Of a stretch of 64,000 nucleotides of DNA, positions 54,366 through 63,120 are shown one piece after another. Source of the stretch: RPQJ01 sp963846885. GTDB lineage: Bacteria; Pseudomonadota; Gammaproteobacteria; Steroidobacterales; Steroidobacteraceae. The first letter of the stretch is position 1. Every line of letters starts with the position of its first letter. The notes under the pieces were generated by a model. The model searched no databases. It was not told the DNA's origin and worked only from the letters and a program-made list of their open reading frames with translations. The translations under genes were made by a program, and so were the position numbers. The stretch lies in contig CAWJXS010000011.1 of NCBI GenBank assembly GCA_963846885.1, forward strand, positions 1 to 64,000. Direction: 5' to 3'.

Positions 54366-55787
54366 TCATCCCGCAAGGGTTCTCAACAGGTTTGAGTAAT
54401 CCTCGTTGAGCCGCTGCTGCGACGTGCGCAGCTCCTTCATCACGCGGCACGCATGCAGCACCGTGGTGTGGTCGCGGCCACCAAACGCGTCGCCGATTTC
54501 CGGCAGGCTGTGGTTGGTGAGTTCTTTCGAGAGCGCCATGGCCATCTGCCGCGGCCGCGTGATCGAGCGGCTGCGTCGCCGCGACAACAGGTCGGCCACG
54601 CGGATCTTGTAGTACTCCGCGACGGTCTTCTGGATGTTCTCGATCGTGACCAGGCGCTCTTGCAGCGCGAGCAGGTCCTTGAGCGCTTCCTTCGCAAAAT
54701 CCAGCGTGATCGGCCTGCCCGTGAACTGCGAGTTCGCGATCACGCGCCGCATCGCGCCTTCGAGTTCGCGCACGTTCGAGCGGATGCGCTTCGCGACGAA
54801 GAACGCCACTTCGTCCGGCAGCTCGACGCCGCTGGCCGCGGCCTTGCTCATGAGGATCGCCACGCACGTTTCGAGCTCGGGCGGTTCGATCGCTACCGTC
54901 AGTCCCCAGCCAAACCTGGACTTGAGGCGTTCCTCGAGGCCGTCGACCTCTTTCGGATACCGGTCGCAGGTGAGGATCACCTGCTGCTGGCCTTCGAGCA
55001 GCGTGTTGAACGTGTGGAAGAATTCTTCCTGCGAACGATCCTTGCCGGCGAAAAACTGGATGTCGTCGATCAGCAGCGCGTCGAGCGTGCGATACGCCTG
55101 CTTGAACTCGTTGATCGTGTTGTGCTGCAGCGCGCGGACCATGTCGCCGACGAAACGCTCCGAGTGGACGTAAGCCACCTTCGCGTCCTTGTTCTTCGCG
55201 CGGATCTGGTTGCCGATCGCGTGCATGAGGTGCGTCTTGCCCAGGCCGACGCCGCCGTAGATGAACAGCGGGTTGTAGGCGCGGCCGGGATTCTCGGCCA
55301 CCTGGACCGCAGCGGCGCGACCAAGCTGGTTGCTCTTGCCCTCGACGAAGTTGGCGAAGGTGAACTCGGGATTCAGGCGACCGCCAAACTGGGGCAGCGG
55401 GTCGGCCGGACGCCGCGGTGCGGCACCCGGTTGGGACTCGAACGTCGCCTGTTGCGGACGTGCGGCTGCGGCGGGTGCGGGCCGAGGTGGCACGGGCAAG
55501 TCAATACCGGCCGTCATTTGGGCCGGAGTGGGGCCGGCGGGGCGCCGCGAGCCGATTTCCACGACCACCTGTGGGGTGGGTGGAGGAACCAGCTCATCGA
55601 CCAGTTCGCTGATACGGGCGGTGCAGTTCTGGTTGACCCAGTCGACCACGTAGCGGTTGGGCGCCAGCAGGCGCAGCCGGTCACCGTCCTCGACGGCCTG
55701 CAATGGACGGATCCAGGTGTTGAAGGCCTGTTCCGGAAGTTCCGCCTCGAGTCGGCGGAGGCATTGGTGCCAGAGCGAAATCTCCAC
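54366..55787 (-). CDS. dnaA: Chromosomal replication initiator DnaA
   Basis: 473 residues. DnaA binds DnaA boxes at oriC and opens the origin. Domain I at the N-terminus (LWHQCLRRLEAELPEQAFNTW), a Pro/Ala-rich domain II, an AAA+ domain III with Walker A GGVGLGKTHLMHAIGN and Walker B ALLIDDIQFF, and domain IV with the DNA-binding signature GGRDHTTVLHACRVMKEL. It is transcribed leftward, opposite to rpmH, so replication probably starts near here. Confidence 0.98.
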   Translation of the reverse strand: MEISLWHQCLRRLEAELPEQAFNTWIRPLQAVEDGDRLRLLAPNRYVVDWVNQNCTARISELVDELVPPPTPQVVVEIGSRRPAGPTPAQMTAGIDLPVPPRPAPAAAARPQQATFESQPGAAPRRPADPLPQFGGRLNPEFTFANFVEGKSNQLGRAAAVQVAENPGRAYNPLFIYGGVGLGKTHLMHAIGNQIRAKNKDAKVAYVHSERFVGDMVRALQHNTINEFKQAYRTLDALLIDDIQFFAGKDRSQEEFFHTFNTLLEGQQQVILTCDRYPKEVDGLEERLKSRFGWGLTVAIEPPELETCVAILMSKAAASGVELPDEVAFFVAKRIRSNVRELEGAMRRVIANSQFTGRPITLDFAKEALKDLLALQERLVTIENIQKTVAEYYKIRVADLLSRRRSRSITRPRQMAMALSKELTNHSLPEIGDAFGGRDHTTVLHACRVMKELRTSQQRLNEDYSNLLRTLAG

Positions 55788-55865
55788 GAACCGACAGGCC
55801 TTATCTAGGGTGCGGTGGGCGCTTGCGAGCGGCGAGGGGCGGCGAGTGTATACCGGCTCCCGGCC

Positions 55866-55874
55866 TGTGGATAT
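55866..55874 (-). promoter_or_regulatory. DnaA box in the dnaA-rpmH gap
   Basis: TGTGGATAT, which is ATATCCACA on the other strand: 8 of 9 match to TTATCCACA. It lies in the 227-base gap between divergent dnaA and rpmH, where oriC sits in some gammaproteobacteria. Confidence 0.5.
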
Positions 55875-55886
55875 CTACGGTTGCGG

Positions 55887-55915
55887 TTGACTCTGCAAGG
55901 GCCCGTGCGTATTCT
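55887..55915 (+). promoter_or_regulatory. rpmH-rnpA-yidDC promoter
   Basis: -35 TTGACT (55887-55892), a 17-base spacer and -10 TATTCT (55910-55915), about 100 bases before rpmH. Confidence 0.65.
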
Positions 55916-56014
55916 TTCCGGCCCTTTTGCGGCCAGTGCATGTCGTTGTTTCTGGTCCTGATTTTACTGGTCTAGTTTTATCCGGTCCCACCGCGGGACA
56001 CGTCGGAGCCGAAG

Positions 56015-56149
56015 ATGAAGCGCACATTCAACCCGAGCAACCTGCACCGCAAGCGAGTCCACGGCTTCCGTGCGCGCATGGCCACCAAGGGCGGTCGTCT
56101 CGTCCTCGCCCGTCGTCGCGCCAAGGGCCGCAAGCGCCTTGCGGTCTGA
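56015..56149 (+). CDS. rpmH: Ribosomal protein bL34
   Basis: 44 residues, strongly basic, with the invariant family pattern MKRTFNPSNLHRKRVHGFRA ... GRKRLAV. A component of the large ribosomal subunit. It is the first gene rightward of the origin, and its TGA overlaps the putative rnpA start codon (CTGA). Confidence 0.98.
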   Translation: MKRTFNPSNLHRKRVHGFRARMATKGGRLVLARRRAKGRKRLAV

Positions 56150-56538
56150 CCGTTCTCACGAGCAGTAACGACCGCTCGTCCGCTTCGCGCCGCTTCCCGC
56201 GCGCGAGCCGCCTGACCGACAAGCCCGAATTCGACGCCGTCCACGGCCAAGGCCAGCGATCGTCCGATGCGCTGTTCCTCGTGATCACCCGTCCCAACAC
56301 CGCAGGCCACGCGCGGCTCGGTCTTGCCGTGGGCATCAAGGCCGCCGGCAACGCGGTCAAGCGCAATCGACTCAAGCGCCTGGCGCGCGAGTCCTTTCGC
56401 CATCGCCAACATGAGCTGCCGCCCCTGGACGTCGTCGTCAACGCACGTCCTGCCGCAACCAAGTGCAGCAGCGAAGAGATCCGCGCCAGCCTGCAATCGC
56501 ACTGGGATAGGATCGTGCGACGATGCGCCCGCTCCTGA
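56146..56538 (+). CDS. rnpA: Ribonuclease P protein component; unusual start
   Basis: Protein subunit of RNase P, which trims tRNA 5' ends. Conserved features: FPRASRLTDKPEFDAV, HARLGLAVGIKAAGNAVKRN and RLKRLARESFRHRQHELP with the RNR-like RNA-binding motif. No ATG, GTG or TTG exists in frame between upstream rpmH coding DNA and the conserved N-terminus. The only near-cognate codon at the right place is CTG 56146, which overlaps the rpmH stop. Either this is a non-standard, coupled start or a base error hides the real one. About 130 residues; overlaps yidD. Confidence 0.9.
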   Translation: MTVLTSSNDRSSASRRFPRASRLTDKPEFDAVHGQGQRSSDALFLVITRPNTAGHARLGLAVGIKAAGNAVKRNRLKRLARESFRHRQHELPPLDVVVNARPAATKCSSEEIRASLQSHWDRIVRRCARS

Positions 56539-56780
56539 TCGCACTCATCACCGGTTACCGCTGGTTCATCAGCCCGCTGCTCGGGCCGAACTGCCGTTTC
56601 TATCCGACGTGTTCCTGCTACGCGCAGGAAGCCATTCAACGTCACGGGGCGCTGCGCGGCTCGTGGCTCGCGGCGCGCCGCATCGGGCGTTGCCATCCCT
56701 GGAATCCCGGCGGTTTCGATCCCGTGCCCGAATGCACGCACGCGCCGCATCAAACTGAAAAGCGACCGAGTCATGGATAA
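56523..56780 (+). CDS. yidD: Membrane protein insertion efficiency factor YidD
   Basis: 85 residues with the family hallmarks: ALITGYRWFISPLLGPNCRF, YPTCSCYAQEAIQRHG and RCHPWNPGGFDPVP. A small amphipathic protein that assists YidC-dependent insertion. It overlaps rnpA by 16 bases and yidC by 8. Confidence 0.97.
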   Translation: MRPLLIALITGYRWFISPLLGPNCRFYPTCSCYAQEAIQRHGALRGSWLAARRIGRCHPWNPGGFDPVPECTHAPHQTEKRPSHG

Positions 56781-58509
56781 CCCGCGCCTGCTCTTGTGGA
56801 TTGGCCTCGCGTTGCTCGCGTGGATGAACATCATCCAGTGGGACCGCGACTATGGCGCACAGGCCACCGCTGCGGCGGTGTCGACCACCGCGCCGGCCAC
56901 GCCCGCGGGCACCGCCACGCCGTCTGCAGGCAGCAGTGCCGCGCAGTCGAGCCTGCCCGACCTGCCGACGGCAGCGGCAACCGCGGCCGGCGGCGCCGCT
57001 GCGACCGGGACAGCGAACTCGTCAGCCACTCCCGTCGCGACTGCAGCGGGCGCCGCAGCCAATGCGCCGACGGTGCGTATCGTCACCGACGTGATCGACA
57101 TGGATTTGAGCTTGCAGGGCGGCGACCTGCTGCGCGCCGATCTCATGCAGTATCCGAAAGACAAGAAGCCGGGCAGCCCGCCCGTGCGCTTGCTCTCGAC
57201 CGACGATGCGACGTTCAGCATCGTGCGCACCGGGCTGCGCGTCGCCGATGGGCGTCCCGAGCCGACGCATCTCGCGAACTTCACGACCCCAGCGACCGAA
57301 TACCGGCTGGCGCCCGGCGCGGAAGAACTCCGCGTGCCGCTCACGTGGACGGACGGGCAGGGCGTCACCGTGATGAAGACGTACGTCTTCAAACCGGGCA
57401 AGTACGGCTTCGACGTCGTCTACGACGTGCAGAACGCCTCCGGCAGCGATTGGCAGGCCGCCTCGTACCTGCAGTTCGTGCGCCATGTGTACGCACAGGA
57501 ACGCTCGATGTTCGACGTCGAGAGCTACGCGTTCCGTGGTCCGGTCGTTTACGACGGCAAGAAGTACCAGAAGCTCGACGTCGAGGACAAGGAAGACTCG
57601 GCGTTCCAGCAGGCATTCAGCGACGGCTGGATGGCCGAGATGCAGCATCACTTCGTCACGGCGGCGGTTCCGCCGAAAGGCGAGACGTACGATTTCTCGC
57701 TGCGTCGCGAGGACGAGCACTCACTCGTCAGTTACCGCGGGCCCCTCAAGAGCGTGCCGGCCGGAGCCAGCGCGACTTTCAGCGAGAAGGTGTTCATCGG
57801 TCCCAAGCTGCAGGAAGAGCTGAAGGTGACGGGCCCGAAGCTCGAGCTGACGGTCGATTACGGCAAGCTCACGATCCTGTCGCAGCCGCTGTTCTGGCTG
57901 CTGCAGAAGGTGCACGGCTTCGTCGGCAACTGGGGCCTCGCGATCATCATCGTGACGATCCTGCTCAAGCTGCTGTTCTACAAGCTCACCGAAAAGAGCG
58001 GCCGCTCGATGGCGAAGATGCGAGCGATCGCACCGCGCATCAAGAGCATCCAGGAAAAGTACAAGGACGATCGCGAGCAGCTCGCCAAGCAGATGATGGA
58101 GCTGTACAAGCGCGAGAAGATCAACCCGGTCGCCGGCTGCCTGCCGATCCTGGTGCAGATCCCCGTGTTCCTCGCGTTCTACTGGGTGCTGCTCGAGAGC
58201 GTCGAGATGCGGCAGGCGCCGTTCTTCGGCTGGATCCAGGACCTGTCGTCGAAGGATCCGTTCTTCATCCTGCCGATCCTGATGGGCTTCGGCATGTTCG
58301 CGCAGTTCAAGCTGAACCCGCAGCCGCCGGATCCCGTGCAGGCGAAGATGTTCGCCTTCATGCCGGTGATCATGACGGTGATGATGGCGTGGTTCCCGGC
58401 GGGCCTGGTGCTGTACTGGCTGACCAACACGTTGCTCTCGATCGCACAGCAGTGGCAGATCAACCGCGTGGTCGAGGCCGAGGCCAAGAAGCACTCGAGC
58501 GCCGCCTGA
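56773..58509 (+). CDS. yidC: Membrane protein insertase YidC
   Basis: 578 residues. N-terminal signal-anchor (LLLWIGLALLAWMNIIQW), an Ala/Thr-rich linker of about 80 residues, the large periplasmic beta-domain of Gram-negative YidC, and the five-helix insertase core starting WGLAIIIVTILLKLLFY, with KYKDDREQLAKQMMELYKREKINPVAGCLP in the cytoplasmic hairpin. It inserts inner-membrane proteins alone or with SecYEG. Last gene of the rpmH-rnpA-yidD-yidC operon. Confidence 0.98.
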   Translation: MDNPRLLLWIGLALLAWMNIIQWDRDYGAQATAAAVSTTAPATPAGTATPSAGSSAAQSSLPDLPTAAATAAGGAAATGTANSSATPVATAAGAAANAPTVRIVTDVIDMDLSLQGGDLLRADLMQYPKDKKPGSPPVRLLSTDDATFSIVRTGLRVADGRPEPTHLANFTTPATEYRLAPGAEELRVPLTWTDGQGVTVMKTYVFKPGKYGFDVVYDVQNASGSDWQAASYLQFVRHVYAQERSMFDVESYAFRGPVVYDGKKYQKLDVEDKEDSAFQQAFSDGWMAEMQHHFVTAAVPPKGETYDFSLRREDEHSLVSYRGPLKSVPAGASATFSEKVFIGPKLQEELKVTGPKLELTVDYGKLTILSQPLFWLLQKVHGFVGNWGLAIIIVTILLKLLFYKLTEKSGRSMAKMRAIAPRIKSIQEKYKDDREQLAKQMMELYKREKINPVAGCLPILVQIPVFLAFYWVLLESVEMRQAPFFGWIQDLSSKDPFFILPILMGFGMFAQFKLNPQPPDPVQAKMFAFMPVIMTVMMAWFPAGLVLYWLTNTLLSIAQQWQINRVVEAEAKKHSSAA

Positions 58510-58533
58510 GCTTTTTACCTCTCCCGCTTGCGC

Positions 58534-58624
58534 ACCTCTCCCGCGCCAGCGGGAGAGGTCGGCCGCAGGCCGGGTGAGGTCTTGCTCCCTCTCCCGCGCA
58601 GTGGGAGAGGGTTGGGGTGAGGGG
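58534..58624. repeat. Cluster of REP-like palindromes after yidC
   Basis: Two hairpins: ACCTCTCCCGC/GCGGGAGAGGT (58534-58559) and CCCTCTCCC/GGGAGAGGG followed by TTGGGGTGAGGGG (58587-58624). The second is the inverse of the element at 53012-53050. They could stabilise the 3' end of yidC mRNA. Confidence 0.7.
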
Positions 58625-58707
58625 TCAGGCGTTCAATCCGGCATGTCCCGTCGCGCTTGGAAAGGCAGACACGCGCGCGCCAGGACATGCCGGATTGAAC
58701 GCCTGAC
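58624..58707. repeat. Perfect 25-base inverted repeat around a 34-base loop
   Basis: Arms at 58624-58648 and 58683-58707 (left arm begins GTCAGGCGTTCAATCCGGCA) are exact reverse complements. This is much longer than an ordinary terminator and has no T-run; it resembles a small inserted palindromic element. It lies between yidC and the toxin-antitoxin pair. Confidence 0.75.
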
Positions 58708-58798
58708 GCGTCACCCGCCACCGTCCAGCCGGGCTAGCGTACTCGACCGTCCAAAGCATCTATGTTGCAAAAGCCGCAAACACGCCTAGAATGTGCAT

Positions 58799-59179
58799 AT
58801 GGACCGCACATTGCGCTCTGCCGCCGTCACCGCCGAATCTCAGCCGCGTGCAGCTGACGTCCTGACCCGAGCGTTGGTCAAGGCCGGCAAGGAGCTCGGC
58901 CTCACCCAGGTGGATGTGGCCGCGGTGGTTGGCCGCGACCGCACGGCGCTCAGCCGGTCCGCAATCGAACCGGCCACCAAATCGGGCGAGCTCGCCTTGC
59001 TGCTGATCCGCGCCTACCGCGCGCTCTATGTGCTCGTCGGCGGCGAACCGCAGCAGATGAAGCACTGGATGCACACGTCCAACCTGCACCTGGGCGGCGT
59101 GCCGTCCGACCTCATCCGCACCGTGCCGGGCCTGGTTCGCGTGGTCGAATATCTCGACGCGATCCGGGGCCGCGTGTGA
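58799..59179 (+). CDS. Xre/MbcA-type antitoxin of a RES-Xre toxin-antitoxin pair
   Basis: 126 residues from ATG 58799; a GTG six bases upstream is possible. The N-terminal helix-turn-helix region reads ELGLTQVDVAAVVGRDRTAL. The C-terminal region (YVLVGGEPQQMKHWM, NLHLGGVPSDLIRTVPGLVRVVEYLDAI) matches the MbcA/ParS/Xre (DUF2384) toxin-binding domain. The stop overlaps the toxin start by 4 bases, as usual for a two-gene toxin-antitoxin operon. It probably neutralises the toxin and represses the operon. Confidence 0.88.
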   Translation: MDRTLRSAAVTAESQPRAADVLTRALVKAGKELGLTQVDVAAVVGRDRTALSRSAIEPATKSGELALLLIRAYRALYVLVGGEPQQMKHWMHTSNLHLGGVPSDLIRTVPGLVRVVEYLDAIRGRV

Positions 59180-59928
59180 GCGCAATCTGGGCCGCGTGCT
59201 CCGCGCGAGCTGCGCCCGTTCCGCTCACCGGCGACATCTTTCGTCTGGTCGAAAGCCAGGAGCAGGTCGCCACCAACTCGCTGGTGCGGACGCTCGCCGA
59301 GCAGGCTTTGCTCGAAGACCTCATCGAGGCATCGAAGCCGAAAGTGCCGCCCTCGGCGCATGGGTTGCACTACCTGCTGTCCACCCCGTTCCGCTATCCG
59401 CCGCTGCCCTGGGGTTCACGATTTGGACGCCGTTTCGAACCCAGCCTGTTCTACGCTTCGCGTACCCGCGACACCGTGCTGGCCGAGAGCGCTTACTACC
59501 GATTCGTCTTCTGGTCGGGCATGCAGACCCCGCCCGGCGCGCCGCTCGACACTCGCCATACGATGTTCACCGTAGCAATCGATGCTGCGCGCGGCCTGCA
59601 GCTGCAGTCGCCACCGTTCGATGCATTCGCCGCCGATCTCACCCACCGGCGCGACTACAGTGCCACGCAGGCACTGGGCTCTGCTTTGCGCGAAACAGGC
59701 ATCGAGGCCATCGAGTACCGGTCGGCGCGAGATCCGCAGGCCGGCATCAACGTAGCGCTGTTCACACCCACCGCGCTGGGATCGCGGCAGCCCACGATTC
59801 TCGACGAGTGGCTGTGCACGACGAGTGCCGACACGGTGACGTACTACAGCCGCACGGGCGGTGGCATTCTGGACTTTGCGCGAACCGCGTTCCTCGTCGA
59901 CGGCATCCTGCCGCTGCCCGCTGCCTGA
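59176..59928 (+). CDS. RES-domain toxin (NAD+-degrading type)
   Basis: 250 residues from GTG 59176, translationally coupled to the antitoxin. RES toxins are named for conserved Arg, Glu and Ser; candidates here are Arg in GSRFGRRFEPS, Tyr in SLFYASRTRD, Glu in TVLAESAYYR and Ser in IEYRSARDP. Characterised relatives deplete NAD+ when not bound by the antitoxin. The domain begins after about 20 extra N-terminal residues. It is unusual to find such a pair between yidC and mnmE. Confidence 0.88.
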   Translation: MSAIWAACSARAAPVPLTGDIFRLVESQEQVATNSLVRTLAEQALLEDLIEASKPKVPPSAHGLHYLLSTPFRYPPLPWGSRFGRRFEPSLFYASRTRDTVLAESAYYRFVFWSGMQTPPGAPLDTRHTMFTVAIDAARGLQLQSPPFDAFAADLTHRRDYSATQALGSALRETGIEAIEYRSARDPQAGINVALFTPTALGSRQPTILDEWLCTTSADTVTYYSRTGGGILDFARTAFLVDGILPLPAA

Positions 59929-59941
59929 GCGCGACGCACCC

Positions 59942-61303
59942 ATGCAACCCACCGCAACAGACACCATCGCTGCAATCGCGACCCCACCGGGCCGCGGCGG
60001 CATCGGCGTGATTCGCGTGTCGGGCGCCCTCACGCAAGACATTGCCCGCGCACTGTTGGGATCGCTGCCGCAAGTGCGGCGCGCAGAACTGCGCAAATTC
60101 GCCGACGCAGCAGGCGGCACGATCGATACGGGCCTGGCCCTCTACTTTGCTGCACCTAACTCGTTCACGGGCGAGGACGTGCTCGAGCTGCACGGCCACG
60201 GCGGACCCGTCGTGATGGACATGCTGCTGCAGCGCGTGCTGCTGCTTGGCGCGCGCGCCGCAGAGCCCGGCGAATTCACGCAGCGCGCCTATCTCAACGA
60301 CAAGCTCGACCTCGCGCAGGCCGAGGCCATCGCCGACCTGATCGACAGCGGCTCAGCCCAGGCTGCGCGAGCCGCAATGCGCTCACTGCAAGGCGAGTTC
60401 TCGAGCCACGTGCACGAGCTGGCCGAACGGGTGCTCGAACTGCGCCTGTGGATCGAGGCCGCGATCGACTTTCCGGAAGAGGAGATCGACTTCCTGGCCG
60501 ACCGCGCGCTCGGTGAACGCATGAACCACCTGCGCCAGCGGTTTGCCGACCTCGCGGAAACCGCACGGCAGGGCACGCTGTTGCGCGACGGTCTCACCGT
60601 GGTCATCGCGGGCCGGCCGAATGCTGGCAAATCGAGCCTGTTGAACCGGCTCGCGGGATACGACGCGGCGATCGTCACGGCGCAGCCCGGCACCACTCGC
60701 GACGTGCTCCGGGAACGCATTTCGATCGACGGTCTGCCGCTGCACATCCTGGACACCGCCGGCCTGCGCGACGCACCCGACGTAGTCGAAGCGGAAGGCA
60801 TCCGCCGCGCGCGCCACGAGATCGCGCGGGCCGATCGCGTCCTGTTCGTGGTGGATGCGTCCGACGCGCAGGCCGTGCAGGCGATCGAACTCGACCTGCA
60901 GCACGTTCCGGCCAAGGTCCCGCTGACGCTCGTATTCAACAAGGCCGATCGCAGCGGCGACGAGGCCCGGATCGAAGCCGGGCAGGGCGGTGCGCCACGC
61001 GTCTACCTGAGCGCCTTCACCGGTGCAGGCCTGGACGGGTTACGCCAGCACCTGAAGGACTGCATCGGCTTTCATCCGCCCGCCGACGGCGCGCTTTCAG
61101 CCCGCACACGCCATGTCGAAGCCTTGCGCCGTGCCCGTGCCCATGTCGAAACAGCGCATCAACTGTTCACCGAGCGTCATGCGGGCGAACTCGTTGCGCA
61201 GGAACTACTCGATGCGCACCGTTGCCTGGGCGAGATCACGGGCGAGGTTTCGAGCGACGACCTGCTCGGGAAGATCTTCTCCAGCTTCTGCATCGGCAAA
61301 TAG
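59942..61303 (+). CDS. mnmE: tRNA modification GTPase MnmE
   Basis: 453 residues from ATG 59942. With MnmG it installs the 5-carboxymethylaminomethyl group on U34 of certain tRNAs. N-terminal folate-binding domain (TDTIAAIATPPGRGGIGVIR), helical domain, inserted G domain with G1 GRPNAGKSSLLNRL, G3 DTAGLRD and G4 NKAD, and the diagnostic C-terminal CIGK. It starts 13 bases after the toxin stop, so the two may be transcribed together. Confidence 0.98.
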   Translation: MQPTATDTIAAIATPPGRGGIGVIRVSGALTQDIARALLGSLPQVRRAELRKFADAAGGTIDTGLALYFAAPNSFTGEDVLELHGHGGPVVMDMLLQRVLLLGARAAEPGEFTQRAYLNDKLDLAQAEAIADLIDSGSAQAARAAMRSLQGEFSSHVHELAERVLELRLWIEAAIDFPEEEIDFLADRALGERMNHLRQRFADLAETARQGTLLRDGLTVVIAGRPNAGKSSLLNRLAGYDAAIVTAQPGTTRDVLRERISIDGLPLHILDTAGLRDAPDVVEAEGIRRARHEIARADRVLFVVDASDAQAVQAIELDLQHVPAKVPLTLVFNKADRSGDEARIEAGQGGAPRVYLSAFTGAGLDGLRQHLKDCIGFHPPADGALSARTRHVEALRRARAHVETAHQLFTERHAGELVAQELLDAHRCLGEITGEVSSDDLLGKIFSSFCIGK

Positions 61304-61457
61304 TCCCGGCGCGAGACTGGCGGCCGCCCGGGTCCGGTCCAGGCGAAGGATCCACCCAATTCCAGGGTCCGGGCGCCAGCCCCCACTCGGTCGGGACCGC
61401 AGATTGGCTTATCATGCCCGACCCGGCAACGGACCCACGCCGGGTAGAGGGGTGGCC

Positions 61458-63119
61458 ATGCGACAGCTTTCCGGTGCGGATTCGATGTTCCTGCAGTTCG
61501 AGCGCGGGAACAATTTCATGCATGTCGCGTCACTGGCGCTGTACGACCCATCGACGGCACCGGACGGCGGCGTGCGGTTCAAGGACGTGCTGAATCATTT
61601 CGCGGCACGCATCGCGCAGTTTCCGCAGTTCCGCCGCCGGCTGGTCTCGCTGCCGCTCTCGCTCGATCGCCCGTACTGGATCGAGGCCGCAAGCATCGAC
61701 GTCGAGTTCCACGTGCGGCACATCGCGCTGCCGCACCCGGGCGACTGGCGCCAGCTGTGCATCCAGGTGGCGCGCCTGCATTCGCGCCCCCTCGACCGCA
61801 GCAAGCCGCTCTGGGAAGCCTACGTGATCGAAGGCCTGCAGAACGTCGAGGGTCTGCCCCCGGGCAGCTTCGCGCTCTACACCAAGATGCATCACTCGAT
61901 CGTCGACGGCGAATCCGGCATCGAGATCATGAAGGCGCTGCATTCGCTGACGCCCGACCCCATCGACATCGAGGCGGACGAGGCGGTCAGCCGCGGGTAC
62001 CACGTCGACCGCGAGCCCACGTTGGTCGAACTGTATTCACGCGCGCTGGCGCACAACGTGCAGCGCCTGCCAAATTTCGCCCGCTTCTCGCTCGGCACCG
62101 CCCGTAAGGTCGCGGTGCTCGGGGCCGAGGCCATGACCAAGTTCAACAACCTCGGCCAGGCCGGGTTTGTGTCCAATGTGCGCGCGCTGCTGAGTGGCGA
62201 CCTCAGCACGCTGCTGCCCCGCATGCCGCCGCAGACTCGCTTCAGCGGCGAGGTTTCAGCGCATCGAGTATTCGAAGCGGTCACGTTGCCGCTGTCCGGC
62301 TTCCGCGACGTTCGCAAGCAGGTGCCCAAGGCCACCATCAACGACCAGTTCCTGTGTGTCGTGGGCGGCGCGCTGCATGCGTACCTGTCGTCCAAGAACG
62401 AGCTGCCCGACGCGACCATGGTCGCGATGGTGCCGATGTCGCTACGCGGCGCCGAAAAAGGCGCTGACGTGGGCAACCAGGTGGGCTTCACGCTGATGCC
62501 GGTGCATTCCGAGATCGAGGATCCGCTCGAGCGCCTGCGCACGATCTGCGAGGCGGCGCAGACGGCGAAGCGGGTCACCAACGCGGTGGGCAAGGAACTC
62601 GCGCGCGATCTACTCGACACGCTTCCCAGCATCGTGGCCGATCCCCTGCTGCGCAATGCCAAGTTGCCGAAGCTTTCGCTGATCGTATCGAACGTGCGCG
62701 GCCCGGACGTGCCGCTGTACATGGCGGGGGCCCGGCTCGTGAATTACGCGCCGATCAGCATCGCGCTCGACGGCATGGGGCTCAATGTCACGGCCTTCAG
62801 CTACGCGGGCAACATGTGGCTCTGCGCGGTGTCGTGCCGCGAGATGCTGCCCGATCCTTCGTTCTTCGCGGACTGCCTGCGCAGTGCGTTTGCCAGGATG
62901 CAGGAAGCGGCTGCCCGTGAAGCGGCGTTCACCGTCGCCGAAGCCGCGGCGATCGCAGCACCCACGGACGAAAGGGTCCTCGAAGGCAAAGTGGTGCGCA
63001 AGACCACTCGTCGTCGTGCAGCAGCCAAGGCCAAGCCGGCCCCGCGCAAGGCCGGCGCGAAGCCAGCAAGCCGCAAGCGTCGGTCGAGCAAGTCGCCCAC
63101 GCCGGAAACCACGGCCTGA
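61458..63119 (+). CDS. Wax ester synthase / diacylglycerol acyltransferase (WS/DGAT)
   Basis: 553 residues from ATG 61458 with an AGAGGGG ribosome site. The family makes wax esters or triacylglycerols from acyl-CoA. The acyltransferase motif HHxxxDG is present in TKMHHSIVDGESG. N-terminal LSGADSMFLQFERGNNFMHVAS and C-terminal LSLIVSNVRGPDVPLY, LNVTAFSYAGNMWL are typical. About 60 residues at the C-terminus are an added Lys/Arg/Ala/Pro-rich tail (KTTRRRAAAKAKPAPRKAGA ... SPTPETTA), resembling tails that bind nucleic acid or polymer granules. Inserted between mnmE and mnmG. Confidence 0.92.
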   Translation: MRQLSGADSMFLQFERGNNFMHVASLALYDPSTAPDGGVRFKDVLNHFAARIAQFPQFRRRLVSLPLSLDRPYWIEAASIDVEFHVRHIALPHPGDWRQLCIQVARLHSRPLDRSKPLWEAYVIEGLQNVEGLPPGSFALYTKMHHSIVDGESGIEIMKALHSLTPDPIDIEADEAVSRGYHVDREPTLVELYSRALAHNVQRLPNFARFSLGTARKVAVLGAEAMTKFNNLGQAGFVSNVRALLSGDLSTLLPRMPPQTRFSGEVSAHRVFEAVTLPLSGFRDVRKQVPKATINDQFLCVVGGALHAYLSSKNELPDATMVAMVPMSLRGAEKGADVGNQVGFTLMPVHSEIEDPLERLRTICEAAQTAKRVTNAVGKELARDLLDTLPSIVADPLLRNAKLPKLSLIVSNVRGPDVPLYMAGARLVNYAPISIALDGMGLNVTAFSYAGNMWLCAVSCREMLPDPSFFADCLRSAFARMQEAAAREAAFTVAEAAAIAAPTDERVLEGKVVRKTTRRRAAAKAKPAPRKAGAKPASRKRRSSKSPTPETTA

Positions 63120-63120
63120 C

